NCBI GenBank assembly: GCA_025963775.1
Contig: JAOQAD010000023.1
Location: forward strand, 1 to 64,000
Source: Bacteroidota bacterium
GTDB lineage: Bacteria; Bacteroidota; Bacteroidia; 2-12-FULL-35-15
Direction of reading: 5' to 3'
DNA: 64,000 bases
The notes below the pieces were generated by a model. It searched no databases, was not told where the DNA came from, and worked only from the letters and a program-made list of their open reading frames with translations. Below are positions 33,233 through 42,474 of this stretch, one piece after another. Within the stretch, counting starts at the first letter, position 1, and each line of letters opens with the position of its first letter. The position numbers were made by a program, and so were the translations under genes.

Positions 33233-34795
33233 TTAATTCATTTCTATGATCAGCATTTCGTATTCAAAAGCTTTAAAAGTAGCCTTCAGTGAAGGGATCA
33301 TATCTTTTCCGTATTTTAAATAATAAGGCGCAAAATTATCATAACGCTCCTGGAGGTTTCCTTCCGGAAATAATTTCTCCTTTAGTTTCCTCAGCTGGTT
33401 GATGCTTGTTTCCTGCTTTTGCTTTTCAGAGCGCAGCAGCCTGCTTTCAATATTTTTTAATCCATTGACCGTTTTCTGCAACTCTGCTTCCACTGTACCT
33501 TTCAGGCTTGGATCGACAAGTGCCGCTTTTTCGGAGATGCCTGCATACAGCACTGCGATCTTCTCTTCCTGCTCCTTTAAAGAGATTCCGCTTCCGGCAG
33601 CCTTGCTGATAAATTCTCTGATCAGCATTTCGGTATCCTTAAAAAGGCCGTTCACCGAAAGGTTGAATTTTTGCAATTGCTGGTTTGTTTTTTCATCGGT
33701 AAGCAATGCAAAATTACGCGGAATGAGCACAGGGAATGTGATCCCGTGATGATCGAACATCGCTTTGTACTCGAACCAATATGCCAGCTCTCCAGGTCCG
33801 CCAACATAGGCAATGTTCGGAAGGATACGCTGCTGGTATAAAGGACGCAATACAACGTTCGGACTGTACTCTTCCGGATTCAGATCCAGCACTTCGGCAG
33901 AAGCCTGCCCGATCCGCACACGGTCGTTATCCAGCTTAAACACATTGATCTCTCTCGGGTTCACCTGTGCTTTATAACCGGCTTCCTCCAGCTCTGCAAT
34001 TGTTTTATTGACGATCTTATAATTCGTTTGATTGGAAATATCGTCCTTTATGATATCGATAAACTCCTTCTTAAGGCGCGCATCATCCGGATCGATGATC
34101 ACCAGTCCGTATGCGCCAAAAAGCGCATGGACAAGATAACGCGTTGCATCAGCAAGGTTCGGATGCTTTAAATACGCATTCTCAAAAAGTGCGATCAGCT
34201 CCTGTGCAGTTGCCGAATCGCCAAGGACGGTGCTCAGCTCTTCAAGCATTTTATTTAATGAAGATGTAGACAGCCTTCCTACAGCACCTTCTGCTTCCGG
34301 GTTTTCCCAGGAAAGTGTTTTTCCGAACAAATGGATGGAGCGGATCTCCTCGAAATCGTGATCTTCGGAAGCCATCCAGTACACCGGTACAAAATTATTA
34401 CCGGGGTATTTCGATTTTAATTCTTCTGAAAGATTGATGGTAGTGATGATCTTATAAATAAAATACATCGGGCCGGTGAACAGGCAAAGCTGGTGGCCGG
34501 TGCAAACGGTAAAGGTGTTGTCGTCTGACAATAACTCAATATTGGAATTTGTTGCCTGGAAATCAGCAAGCGGTGCTTTGATGCGTGAATTGTACTGGTC
34601 AAGAATAACCTCCCGGAGCAAAGCGCGGTTAAGAGGCTTTGAAGAACGGTTGGCCATCGCCTCTTTGAAAGAACCTGCGAGTGGCAAGTAAGAATAAAAC
34701 TTCTTTAACTTCTCCTCTGCCCCAATGTAATCAAGGAGCAACTGTGGAAAATGCCCTGTATCGGAAAGAGGTATGTTGGTCTTTTTGTATGGCAT
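33233..34795 (-). CDS. bshC: bacillithiol synthesis cysteine-adding enzyme BshC
   Basis: BshC adds cysteine to glucosaminyl malate in the last step of bacillithiol synthesis. The 520 residues fit the family. Visible blocks are TVCTGHQLCLFTGPMYFIYK, VPVYWMASEDHDFEEI (nucleotide-binding core), ANIAYVGGPGELAYWFEYK modified as LPNIAYVGGPGELAYW, and a long C-terminal coiled coil (about residues 375-470). bshA and bshB are not in the window. It lies 5 bases before queE on the same strand, and the two are probably one transcript. Confidence 0.95.
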   Translation of the reverse strand: MPYKKTNIPLSDTGHFPQLLLDYIGAEEKLKKFYSYLPLAGSFKEAMANRSSKPLNRALLREVILDQYNSRIKAPLADFQATNSNIELLSDDNTFTVCTGHQLCLFTGPMYFIYKIITTINLSEELKSKYPGNNFVPVYWMASEDHDFEEIRSIHLFGKTLSWENPEAEGAVGRLSTSSLNKMLEELSTVLGDSATAQELIALFENAYLKHPNLADATRYLVHALFGAYGLVIIDPDDARLKKEFIDIIKDDISNQTNYKIVNKTIAELEEAGYKAQVNPREINVFKLDNDRVRIGQASAEVLDLNPEEYSPNVVLRPLYQQRILPNIAYVGGPGELAYWFEYKAMFDHHGITFPVLIPRNFALLTDEKTNQQLQKFNLSVNGLFKDTEMLIREFISKAAGSGISLKEQEEKIAVLYAGISEKAALVDPSLKGTVEAELQKTVNGLKNIESRLLRSEKQKQETSINQLRKLKEKLFPEGNLQERYDNFAPYYLKYGKDMIPSLKATFKAFEYEMLIIEMN

Positions 34796-34861
34796 AAATA
34801 TTATGTAAAGATAACAATTTTGAAGGCATTTTGTTTATGATACAGTATGAATGCAATTAAT

Positions 34862-34869
34862 TAACTTTG
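34862..34869 (+). promoter_or_regulatory. candidate -7 box of the Nudix gene
   Basis: TAACTTTG, an exact TAnnTTTG match, 18 bases before the ATG at 34888. No TTG is seen at the usual -33 spacing. Confidence 0.4.
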
Positions 34870-34887
34870 AGAAAAACGAATTGAACT

Positions 34888-35451
34888 ATGAGCGATGAAC
34901 TGCATGAAAATCCATGGACGACCTTGACCTCCGACCACATTTATGATTCGCCATGGGTAAGCCTTACAAAGCATGATGTGCTGAACCCGAATGGCAATCC
35001 CGGCACCTATTCTGTTGTACATTTTAAGAACATTGCCATTGGCATCCTTCCGCTTGACAAGGACAATAACACCTATATCGTCGGACAATACCGCTACCCG
35101 ATCAGCCAGTATTCATGGGAGATCCCGGAAGGCGGCGGCAAGCTTGATGTTCCCCCGCTCGATTCGGCAGTACGGGAATTGCACGAAGAAACAGGCATTA
35201 CAGCGGGCAAATGGACAAAAATCCAGGAGATGCACCTGAGCAATTCGGCAAGTGATGAGTTCTGTATCCTTTACCTGGCGCAGGACCTGAGCTTTGGTGA
35301 ATCGGAGCCGGAAGATGATGAAAAGCTGGAAGTGCGAAAGCTGCACTTTGATGAATTGTATAAAATGGTGGAGAGCGGTGAAGTGACGGATAGCTTAACG
35401 GTGGCGGCTGTGCTGAAGGTAAAGCTGATGATGATTGAAGGGAAGTTGTGA
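34888..35451 (+). CDS. Nudix hydrolase, ADP-ribose pyrophosphatase-like
   Basis: A 187-residue cytoplasmic Nudix enzyme, probably acting on ADP-ribose or a similar nucleotide sugar. The Nudix box is GKLDVPPLDSAVRELHEETG: the catalytic REUHEET part is intact, but the first Glu of GX5E is replaced by Pro. That Glu is mainly structural, so activity is still likely. PEGGG before the box and LYLAQDLSFGESEPEDDE after it fit the ADP-ribose group (the acidic stretch being the specificity loop). Confidence 0.9.
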   Translation: MSDELHENPWTTLTSDHIYDSPWVSLTKHDVLNPNGNPGTYSVVHFKNIAIGILPLDKDNNTYIVGQYRYPISQYSWEIPEGGGKLDVPPLDSAVRELHEETGITAGKWTKIQEMHLSNSASDEFCILYLAQDLSFGESEPEDDEKLEVRKLHFDELYKMVESGEVTDSLTVAAVLKVKLMMIEGKL

Positions 35452-35535
35452 TCGTACCCGTTTGTATTCATGCCATTCCAACATGGCAGCTCTATTATCA
35501 CAGGCTGAAGTCTGCACGCCGCAAAACTGCGTAAA

Positions 35536-35585
35536 GATTCCGTGTCCCCGGATCTGGTCCGGGGCAGGCGTGGCACGGAATGACG
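35536..35585. repeat. intergenic double hairpin
   Basis: Outer arms ATTCCGTG (35537-35544) and CACGGAAT (35574-35581) enclose a second hairpin CCCCGGA tctgg TCCGGGG (35546-35564). It lies between the convergent Nudix and rimO genes. It resembles the palindromes near 3450 and 11000. Confidence 0.6.
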
Positions 35586-35616
35586 ATAATTACGGTCCGG
35601 GATGGCGAGTATTCAC

Positions 35617-36942
35617 TTAATTAACAGGGCCGGGAACTACTTCACCGTACAGATCATAATCTTCTGCGGAAGTGATCTTCACATTCGCAAAATCACCCAC
35701 ACGCACAAAATCCTTATCGGCTTTTACCAACACTTCATTGTCCACTTCCGGTGAATCGAACTCGGTGCGGCCAACAAAATAATCTCCTTCTTTTTTATCG
35801 AACAGCACTTTAAATGTTTTGCCGACCTTCTTCTGGTTGAGGTCGAATGAGATTCCCTGCTGAAGCTCCATTACAGCCTCTGTGCGGGCCTGCTTCACTT
35901 TCGCAGGGACATCGTCCTTCAGGCTGTAGGCATGCGTATTTTCTTCGTGTGAATAGGCAAAAATGCCGAGGCGCTCGAAGCGCGTCTGCTCCACCCATTC
36001 CAGCATTTCTTCGTGATCCTGCTTTGTTTCGCCCGGGTAACCTGCTATCAGCGTAGTGCGGATGGCAATGCCGGGAACTTTATCACGGATCTGGTTCACA
36101 AGATCGATCGTTTTTTGCTTGGTGGTGCCGCGTCGCATACTTTTCAGCATGTTGTCGGTAATGTGCTGCAAAGGCATGTCAAGATATTTGCAGATGTTCT
36201 TACGCTCGTTCATCACGTCCAGCACATCCATCGGGAAACCGGCAGGGAATGCGTAATGCAGGCGGATCCATTCAATGCCTTCCACATCGGAAAGATTCCT
36301 CAGCAGCTCTGCGAGGTTCCGTTTTTTATAAAGGTCGAGCCCATAATAGGTTAGATCCTGCGCGATCAGCATCAGCTCTTTCGTTCCGTTCTTTGCAAGG
36401 TGCTTCGCCTCTTTTACAAGGTCTTCAATGGACTTGGAGATGTGGTTCCCGCGCATCAATGGGATGGCGCAGAATGAGCAGGGCCGGTCACAGCCTTCCG
36501 CGATCTTGAAATAAGAATAATGATGCGGCGTGGTCAGCAAACGCTCACCTACCAGCTCATGCTTGTAATCAGCTTTTAATGTCTTTAATAAACGCGGAAG
36601 CTCACGTGTTCCGAAATAGCCATCCACGTTCGGGATCTCTCTTTCCAGCTCGGGCTTGTAGCGCTCACTGAGGCAGCCGGTAACATACACTTTATCAACG
36701 AGGCCGGCAGTTTTTGCATCGGCGTAACGGATAATGGTATCAATGCTTTCCTGCTTTGCATTGTCAATAAACCCACAGGTGTTAATGATCACAATGCTTG
36801 CATCCTCATCCGTACTCTCATGCTCCACCAGGAAATTATTCGCTTTCAGCTGTCCCATCAGCACTTCACTGTCCACAATATTTTTGGAACAACCAAGGGT
36901 CACTACATTTACTTTGTTCTTCTTTAAGGTTTTTGTCTTCAT
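35617..36942 (-). CDS. rimO: ribosomal protein S12 methylthiotransferase
   Basis: RimO adds a methylthio group to an aspartate of ribosomal protein uS12. The 441 residues show the three expected domains: N-terminal UPF0004 (VVTLGCSKNIVDSEVLMGQL, INTCGFI, VTGCLSERYK, giving its own Fe-S cluster), radical SAM (IAEGCDRPCSFCAIPLMRG, CX3CX2C), and a C-terminal TRAM domain (VGKTFKVLFDKKEGDYFVGR). GCSKN rather than the GCQMN of MiaB marks it as RimO. In many Bacteroidota it follows ftsY; here a kinase gene lies between them. Confidence 0.96.
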   Translation of the reverse strand: MKTKTLKKNKVNVVTLGCSKNIVDSEVLMGQLKANNFLVEHESTDEDASIVIINTCGFIDNAKQESIDTIIRYADAKTAGLVDKVYVTGCLSERYKPELEREIPNVDGYFGTRELPRLLKTLKADYKHELVGERLLTTPHHYSYFKIAEGCDRPCSFCAIPLMRGNHISKSIEDLVKEAKHLAKNGTKELMLIAQDLTYYGLDLYKKRNLAELLRNLSDVEGIEWIRLHYAFPAGFPMDVLDVMNERKNICKYLDMPLQHITDNMLKSMRRGTTKQKTIDLVNQIRDKVPGIAIRTTLIAGYPGETKQDHEEMLEWVEQTRFERLGIFAYSHEENTHAYSLKDDVPAKVKQARTEAVMELQQGISFDLNQKKVGKTFKVLFDKKEGDYFVGRTEFDSPEVDNEVLVKADKDFVRVGDFANVKITSAEDYDLYGEVVPGPVN

Positions 36943-37002
36943 TTTTTAATTATCCTGCTTGTATCAAATGCCCGTAACAGGCTATAAAACAAGATTTTAT
37001 TC

Positions 37003-37010
37003 TATATTTG
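37003..37010 (+). promoter_or_regulatory. candidate -7 box of the TPR kinase
   Basis: TATATTTG, an exact TAnnTTTG match, 38 bases before the ATG at 37049. Confidence 0.4.
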
Positions 37011-37048
37011 TTTCTTTTGCAAAGGTAACGAAATAAGGCGAAACTATT

Positions 37049-39016
37049 ATGAGAACGGCTAAAACAATCATTTTATTTCTTTTACTGAACAGCTTGTTAT
37101 TATCCTCGAAGGCGCAGCAATCGCTTGCTGACAGCCTGATCAATTATGTGAACACAAAAAAACCGGTTGATTCTGTAAAGATCAAAGCATACGGTGATAT
37201 CAGCTGGGAGCTGATGGGCGTTGACATTAACCGCTCACTCGACTATGCAAAGAAAGAGCTGTCGCTTTCAAAATCAACAAGGCGCGTTGCAGATGAAGCA
37301 CAGTCCGAAAGCGACCTCGGGAACGTGTACAACCGCAGGGGGCAGTACGATTCGGCGCTCAGCCATTATTTCAACGGGCTGGAGCTGCGGAAAAAGCTGA
37401 AACAGGAAGAGAAGATGGCGGGCATTTACAACAACATCGCCACTGTGTACATGCGCGAGAACAGGTTCAGGGAAGCGCTGGACATTAATTTCAAATCGCT
37501 GAAGATCTTTGAAGATGCGAAGGATACTGCCAAACAGGCCAATGTACTGAGCAATATCGGGAACATTTATTATGAGCTGGAGCAGGCCAAACCCGCAGAG
37601 CAATTCCTGAGAAGGGGCGCACAGCTGGCAAACGCCGTTCACAAGCCGGTGATCATGGCTAACATCCTTGTGAACCTCGGCAGCCTGAAATTCGACAAGC
37701 TCGACCTTGATTCTGCATTGTACTATTTTACAGCGGCCGGAAAAATAATGGAAGAGAACAACCTGCCTTATAACCTGGCTGCGGTTTATAACAACATCGG
37801 GAAGATCTACCACGAGAAAAAAGAATATGCAAAAGCAGCAGCTCACTACCAGAAAGCGCTGAAGAACCGTGAAGAGCTGAACGACAAATTCGGCATCGGC
37901 CTTTCGAACATGAACCTGGGCGAGCTGTACATGGCTACGAATGAACTTGATAAGAGCATTGTGTATCTTGAAAAAGCGATCGAAACGTTTACAGGTGTTG
38001 GCTCGTTCATCAACATAAAACAATCGTACGGGCTGCTGGCGCAAGCCTACCAGGCGAAACAGGATTACAAAACCGCCATCACATATTTCCAGCTGTATGC
38101 GCAGTACAAGGATTCGGTGTATACAAAGGACAATGCCGATAAGCTGGCGGAAATGCAAACGCGGTTCGAAACAGAAAAGAAGGACCTTGAAATAGCAAAG
38201 CAGAATGATGAGATAAAGATCACCAAAGCGGAAGTGGAACGAAAGAATATCATTACCATCATGCTGGTGATCTCGATCATTCTTGTGCTTGTATTCTCCT
38301 ATCTTCTTTACAACCGCTACAAGCTGAAGCAGGAAGCGCTGATGAATGCAGAAATGCTCCGTCAGCAGGAGCTCCGCGCCAAGTCCATCATTGAAGCCGA
38401 AGAAAAGGAACGCATGCGTATTGCACGCGACCTGCACGATGGCGTTGGACAAACGCTTTCGGCTGCCAGGCTGAACCTAAGCAACCTCGAGAGCAAGCTG
38501 CACCTGGCAGAAATTGAAACACAATCGGCATTAAAAAATGCGATCGACCTGGTGGATGATTCGGTGAAGGAAGTGCGTGCCGTTTCTCACAGCATGATGC
38601 CGAATGCCCTGCTGAAATCGGGACTGGTGGCAGCTGTACGTGAATTCATACAAAAGCTTTCCACTGCCGGACAATTGAAGATCGACCTCGAGATCACAGG
38701 ATTGAATGAGCGCCTGGAGCAATCTACTGAAACTGTTCTGTTCAGGGTGATGCAGGAGATCGTCAGCAACATCATCAAACATGCACAGGCCAACCAGGTG
38801 ACGATCCAGATCATCAAGCATGAGGATGAGCTCACGGTCATGATCGAGGATAACGGGATCGGCTTTGATACTGCCAAACTGAATGAGTTCAGCGGGATCG
38901 GGCTGAAGAACATTGTTTCCCGCGTTGAATTCCTGAAAGGGAAAGTTGATTTTGATTCGGTTGCCGGTAAAGGAACAACCGTTACCATTGAGGTGCCGGT
39001 GGCTGTTACTGCTTGA
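37049..39016 (+). CDS. TPR-domain sensor histidine kinase (NarX/LiaS type)
   Basis: A 655-residue sensor kinase. The signal peptide ends LLLSSKAQ. About eight TPR repeats fill residues 60-360 in the periplasm (GNVYNRRGQYDSALSHYFNG, NIGNIYYELEQAKPAEQFL, NNIGKIYHEKKEYAKAAAHY). A coiled coil, one membrane helix (about residues 396-418, IITIMLVISIILVLVFSYLL) and a HisKA_3 domain follow, with EEKERMRIARDLHDGVGQTL as H-box, then HATPase (VMQEIVSNIIKHAQA, IEDNGIGFD, GIGLKNIVSRVEFL). Such kinases normally pair with a LuxR-type regulator, which is not adjacent. Its 3' end overlaps the convergent ftsY by 11 bases. Confidence 0.93.
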   Translation: MRTAKTIILFLLLNSLLLSSKAQQSLADSLINYVNTKKPVDSVKIKAYGDISWELMGVDINRSLDYAKKELSLSKSTRRVADEAQSESDLGNVYNRRGQYDSALSHYFNGLELRKKLKQEEKMAGIYNNIATVYMRENRFREALDINFKSLKIFEDAKDTAKQANVLSNIGNIYYELEQAKPAEQFLRRGAQLANAVHKPVIMANILVNLGSLKFDKLDLDSALYYFTAAGKIMEENNLPYNLAAVYNNIGKIYHEKKEYAKAAAHYQKALKNREELNDKFGIGLSNMNLGELYMATNELDKSIVYLEKAIETFTGVGSFINIKQSYGLLAQAYQAKQDYKTAITYFQLYAQYKDSVYTKDNADKLAEMQTRFETEKKDLEIAKQNDEIKITKAEVERKNIITIMLVISIILVLVFSYLLYNRYKLKQEALMNAEMLRQQELRAKSIIEAEEKERMRIARDLHDGVGQTLSAARLNLSNLESKLHLAEIETQSALKNAIDLVDDSVKEVRAVSHSMMPNALLKSGLVAAVREFIQKLSTAGQLKIDLEITGLNERLEQSTETVLFRVMQEIVSNIIKHAQANQVTIQIIKHEDELTVMIEDNGIGFDTAKLNEFSGIGLKNIVSRVEFLKGKVDFDSVAGKGTTVTIEVPVAVTA

Positions 39017-39959
39017 ACAGGCTGTCCACAAACTCGTGCTTGTTGAACACCTGCAGGTCTTCCATCTGCTCGCCAACGCCAATGTATTTCACCGGGATTT
39101 TGAATGAATCGGAGATGCCGATCGCAACGCCGCCTTTGGCAGTGCCATCAAGCTTTGTAAGCGCCAGTGCATTCACATCCGTAGCAGCGGTAAACTGTTT
39201 GCATTGTTCGATCGCGTTCTGCCCTGTGGATGCATCCAGCACCAGTAATATTTCATGGGGAGCATCGGGAATAATCTTGCGCATCACGTTCTTGATCTTT
39301 GTAAGCTCGGCCATCAGGTTCACCTTGTTGTGAAGGCGCCCTGCCGTATCGATGATCACAACATCAGCGCCTTTCGCCACAGCGGAGCTTAACGTATCAA
39401 AGGCAACAGAAGCCGGATCGGCGTTCATGCCCTGGGAAACAACCGGCACGCCGGTACGCTCGCCCCATACTTTGATCTGGTCGACAGCTGCAGCACGGAA
39501 TGTATCTGCTGCGCCGATGATCACGCTCTTTCCTGTTTTTTTGAATTGATGGGCCAGCTTGCCGATGGTGGTTGTTTTTCCGACACCGTTCACTCCCACT
39601 ACCATGATCACATAAGGTTTTTTGCCGGAAGGAATTGAAAAATCAGCTTTGTCTTCCATACCATTGGAAACAAGCAGCTCGGCAATTTCGAGGCGAAGGA
39701 TCTCATTTAATCTGGAGGTTTCAACGGAGCGTTCTTTTGCAACGCGCTTTTTGATGCGCTCAATGATGCGGAGTGAAGTATCCACGCCTACATCGGAAGT
39801 GAGCAGGATCTCTTCCAGGTTTTCCAGCACTTCATCATCCACCGTAGCCTTGCCCATGATGGCGCTGGCCAGTTTGCTGAAGAAGCTTTGCTTGGTAACA
39901 AAAAGCCCTTTGTTTAAACTTTCTTTTTTTTCCTTGCTGAAGAAACTGAAAATGCCCAT
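39006..39959 (-). CDS. ftsY: signal recognition particle receptor FtsY
   Basis: FtsY is the membrane-bound SRP receptor GTPase. The 317 residues hold the helical N domain and the G domain: GVNGVGKTTTIGKLAHQ (G1), DTFRAAAVDQIKVWGERTG (insertion box), DTAGRLHNK (G3), TKLDGTAKGG (G4). The acidic A domain of E. coli FtsY is missing, as usual in Bacteroidota. It is downstream of rpmG and DUF4295 on the same strand, 133 bases after DUF4295. Its RNA partner is at 23523-23619. Confidence 0.96.
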   Translation of the reverse strand: MGIFSFFSKEKKESLNKGLFVTKQSFFSKLASAIMGKATVDDEVLENLEEILLTSDVGVDTSLRIIERIKKRVAKERSVETSRLNEILRLEIAELLVSNGMEDKADFSIPSGKKPYVIMVVGVNGVGKTTTIGKLAHQFKKTGKSVIIGAADTFRAAAVDQIKVWGERTGVPVVSQGMNADPASVAFDTLSSAVAKGADVVIIDTAGRLHNKVNLMAELTKIKNVMRKIIPDAPHEILLVLDASTGQNAIEQCKQFTAATDVNALALTKLDGTAKGGVAIGISDSFKIPVKYIGVGEQMEDLQVFNKHEFVDSLFKQ

Positions 39960-40092
39960 AAGGGAATTGAAGATTGGTGGAAATTTATTGAAAGACCGGA
40001 AATTGAAGAATTCCCAATCCGGGACAAGCTTTGCTGAAATAATAAAAGCCCCTTTTGTTGAGGAGCCTTTAGAATGGAATGTTAGCCTGAAA

Positions 40093-40245
40093 TTATTTAG
40101 CTAAAAAATCTTTGATGTGATCGTTGTGAACGATCTCTTCTTTAAATGTGTAAGCACCTGTTTTAGGCGATTTTACCATTTTAATAACTTTGGTAAAGTC
40201 TTTTCCTTTACCTGATTTCAGCGTTGCAACTACTTTCTTTGCCAT
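40093..40245 (-). CDS. DUF4295 small protein
   Basis: A 50-residue basic protein (MAKKVVATLKSGKGKDFTKV start, DHIKDFLAK end) that I read directly from the sequence. It matches the DUF4295 family, found in Bacteroidota between rpmG and ftsY and thought to be ribosome-associated from its context; its function is not described to my knowledge. It lies 57 bases after rpmG on the same strand and is surely in the same operon. Confidence 0.92.
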   Translation of the reverse strand: MAKKVVATLKSGKGKDFTKVIKMVKSPKTGAYTFKEEIVHNDHIKDFLAK

Positions 40246-40302
40246 TGTATATAAGTTTTAAAGTCAGATTAAAAGCCCTGAAACAGGCTTAAATGCGACA
40301 AA

Positions 40303-40485
40303 TTATTTAATTTCTTTGTGAACTGTTACTTTTTTCAGGATAGGGTTGTATTTTTTCAACTCTAAACGCTCAGTAGTGTTCTTTTTGTTCTTGGTAGTGA
40401 TGTAACGGGATGTTCCCGGCTTACCGCTGTCTTTATGTTCGGTGCACTCCATGATTACCTGAATTCTGTTGCCTTTTGTTGCCAT
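40303..40485 (-). CDS. rpmG: 50S ribosomal protein bL33
   Basis: A 60-residue large-subunit protein. The family pattern is clear: [21 protein letters not shown], then [20 protein letters not shown] and [16 protein letters not shown]. The CxxC zinc pair of some L33 forms is absent (one Cys only), so this is the zinc-independent type. It starts the rpmG-DUF4295-ftsY operon and has an exact -7 box upstream. Confidence 0.97.
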   Translation of the reverse strand: MATKGNRIQVIMECTEHKDSGKPGTSRYITTKNKKNTTERLELKKYNPILKKVTVHKEIK

Positions 40486-40514
40486 CGTTGTTTTCTTTTT
40501 ACTAAATTGGGATG

Positions 40515-40522
40515 CAAATGTA
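40515..40522 (-). promoter_or_regulatory. candidate -7 box of the rpmG-DUF4295-ftsY operon
   Basis: On the minus strand TACATTTG, an exact TAnnTTTG match, 29 bases before the rpmG ATG. This suggests the operon is transcribed separately from rpmB. Confidence 0.45.
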
Positions 40523-40597
40523 ATAATTAAAAATTGATCTGCACAATATTTTAAGAATATTATTCATGAAAATTCGCCTGCCGGACTGGCTCATGGC

Positions 40598-41992
40598 TTA
40601 TTTTATCTTGTTAAAGAGGCTTTCCTCCTTCATCAGCGCTTCAATTTCCTCCGCCTTTTTAGGCAGTTTTCCCGAGAGCACATCCGGTTCCCCGGTGGTG
40701 ATCAGCACATCGTCCTCTATGCGGATGCCGATGTTCCACCATTTCGGATCGCAGGGAGAACCGGCAGGAATATAGATCCCGGGCTCAACCGTGATGACCT
40801 GGCCGGGACTGAGCTTCCCGTAATTTCCGGCATCGTGTACATCCAGGCCTAAATAATGGGATGTTCCATGGAAGAAATACTTCATAAAATCGTTGGCCTC
40901 CTTGATGATCCCGAGCTCCAGCAGGCGTTTCTGCACCACGGCCACGGCAGCTTTGTGCGTGGCCCTGAACTCCGCTCCTGCCCTGCAGGCCCTGATCCCG
41001 GCTTCCTGCGCCTCCAGTACAATGTTATAGATCGCTTTCTCCTCAGCTGAAAACACACCATCCACGGGCAATGTGCGGGTCACATCGGCCGTATAGCCAT
41101 GGTATTCAGCTCCCGCATCGATCACCATAAGGTCGCCCCCATCCAGCATTTTGCGGTTGGTCTCGTAATGCAGGATGCAGGAGTTTTCGCCACCGCCAAC
41201 AATCGAAGGATAGCCGACGTATTCGGAGCCTTCTTTCCGGAACATGTATTCCACCACGGCCTGTGCCTGGTATTCCTTCATTCCCGGGACCAGCGAGCGC
41301 ATCACTTCCATGTGCGCCATGCAGGTCATATCAATGGCCTTACGCATCAGCACAAGCTCTTCGGGCTGCTTAATTTCCCGCAGGCTGGCCATCAATCCAT
41401 AAAGGTTAAAGCCATCAAGATTCCTGCGCTTGTAGTTTGTTTTTTCCTGGAAATGACTGATGAGGCTCGCGAGGTCGCCTTTCTCATCCTTGTCGTCGTG
41501 TGCATCATCAAACAGCTCGAGGTGGTATACCTTGTAGAATTTGGAAAAATCGATCTTAAAATCAGCGAATTCATCATTCAGCAGCACATGGCTGAAGCCG
41601 AGCTGCTTCTTCACTCCCTCTTTTCCCATTATTTTACCGGTCCAGGCTTCCTGCATGGGATTACGGTCCTGCACAAAGATCAGCTCATTGGTGGTGATGC
41701 TGTCATAAAATGTTTGCGGCTCCTTAAAAATGATCAGCACGGAATTGGGTTCATTCAATCCGCTGAGGTAATAAAAATTGGGATCCTGGTGATAAATAAA
41801 TTTTGTGTCATTTGCCCTTGTGCGTTCCGGGTTGGAAAAGAATACCGCACAGGCGCTGTCGGGAAGGCCTTTACGGATGGCTTCCCGCCTGCCCTGGTGA
41901 AATTCTTTTGTAAGAAGGTCGGTATCGTAGCTTTGGGATACAGCAATACTTACAGGGAAAAGAAAGAGAAGACAGAGGATTTTAGGGATCAT
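40598..41992 (-). CDS. exported Xaa-Pro aminopeptidase (aminopeptidase P)
   Basis: A 464-residue metallopeptidase that removes an N-terminal residue next to proline. A signal peptide (MIPKILCLLFLFPVSIAVSQ) points to the periplasm, unlike cytoplasmic PepP of E. coli. The creatinase-like N domain is followed by the pita-bread domain with all metal ligands: VIDAGAEYHGYTADVTRTLP (two Asp), HGTSHYLGLDVHD (His), VEPGIYIP (Glu) and GIRIEDDVLIT (Glu). It lies between rpmB and rpmG, which are often neighbours in related genomes. Confidence 0.93.
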   Translation of the reverse strand: MIPKILCLLFLFPVSIAVSQSYDTDLLTKEFHQGRREAIRKGLPDSACAVFFSNPERTRANDTKFIYHQDPNFYYLSGLNEPNSVLIIFKEPQTFYDSITTNELIFVQDRNPMQEAWTGKIMGKEGVKKQLGFSHVLLNDEFADFKIDFSKFYKVYHLELFDDAHDDKDEKGDLASLISHFQEKTNYKRRNLDGFNLYGLMASLREIKQPEELVLMRKAIDMTCMAHMEVMRSLVPGMKEYQAQAVVEYMFRKEGSEYVGYPSIVGGGENSCILHYETNRKMLDGGDLMVIDAGAEYHGYTADVTRTLPVDGVFSAEEKAIYNIVLEAQEAGIRACRAGAEFRATHKAAVAVVQKRLLELGIIKEANDFMKYFFHGTSHYLGLDVHDAGNYGKLSPGQVITVEPGIYIPAGSPCDPKWWNIGIRIEDDVLITTGEPDVLSGKLPKKAEEIEALMKEESLFNKIK

Positions 41993-42175
41993 TTCTTATT
42001 TCATTTTTTAGCTCCGGTAACCGGGAGAAGATGCTTCGGCTGCGCTCTGCATGGCAAACAATGAAATGCAGAAGCTTCACATGAACATGAGAATTCACAT
42101 TAAAAGATCCTGCTTTTCAGCGGGATAAATGAAAAAAGCTTTTATGAAAACAAAAACTAAGTTTCATTAAAAACA

Positions 42176-42207
42176 GAAAACGTCACCACGAATGTAGCAA
42201 CGTTTTC
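42176..42207 (-). terminator. likely terminator of rpmB
   Basis: An 8-base stem (GAAAACGT/ACGTTTTC) with a 16-base loop, followed on the minus strand by TGTTTTTAA. It lies 24 bases past the rpmB stop. The rest of the 239-base gap 41993-42231 shows nothing else. Confidence 0.5.
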
Positions 42208-42231
42208 CAATAAAAGTATGTTAATGAAAAA

Positions 42232-42474
42232 TTATTTCTTTTTCAAAAAGCCTTGTGCTCTTGCTTCTTTAACAACAGCAGAGATCCCATTCTTGTTGAT
42301 GGTTTTCAGCGCTGAAGTAGAGATCTTGAGGGTGATCCACTTGTCTTCTTCCGGTAAGAAGAATTTTTTAACCTGCAGGTTCACATTGAACTTACGTTTG
42401 GTTTTTGCATTGGAGTGAGATACTTTGTTACCCACAATTGCTTTCTTTCCTGTGATTTCGCAAACTCTTGACAT
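42232..42474 (-). CDS. rpmB: 50S ribosomal protein bL28
   Basis: An 80-residue large-subunit protein. MSRVCEITGKKAIVGNKVSH, SNAKTKRKFNVNLQVKKFF and the end segment KWITLKISTSALKTINKNGI match bL28. The usual paired zinc cysteines are not present. It is single, with a terminator after it, and is separated from rpmG by the aminopeptidase gene. Confidence 0.97.
   Translation of the reverse strand: MSRVCEITGKKAIVGNKVSHSNAKTKRKFNVNLQVKKFFLPEEDKWITLKISTSALKTINKNGISAVVKEARAQGFLKKK

Noticed and set aside
34888-35451. Inactive Nudix pseudoenzyme
   Set aside because: Only the first Glu of the box is changed; the metal-binding REUHEET part is intact.
37274-38452. Long minus-strand open frame (392 codons) opposite the TPR kinase
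   Set aside because: It mirrors the kinase codons, has no family motif and no promoter, and the plus-strand gene is unambiguous.
41099-42064. Plus-strand open frame of 321 codons opposite the aminopeptidase
   Set aside because: Opposite a gene with all metal ligands in place; the translation shows no recognisable domain.
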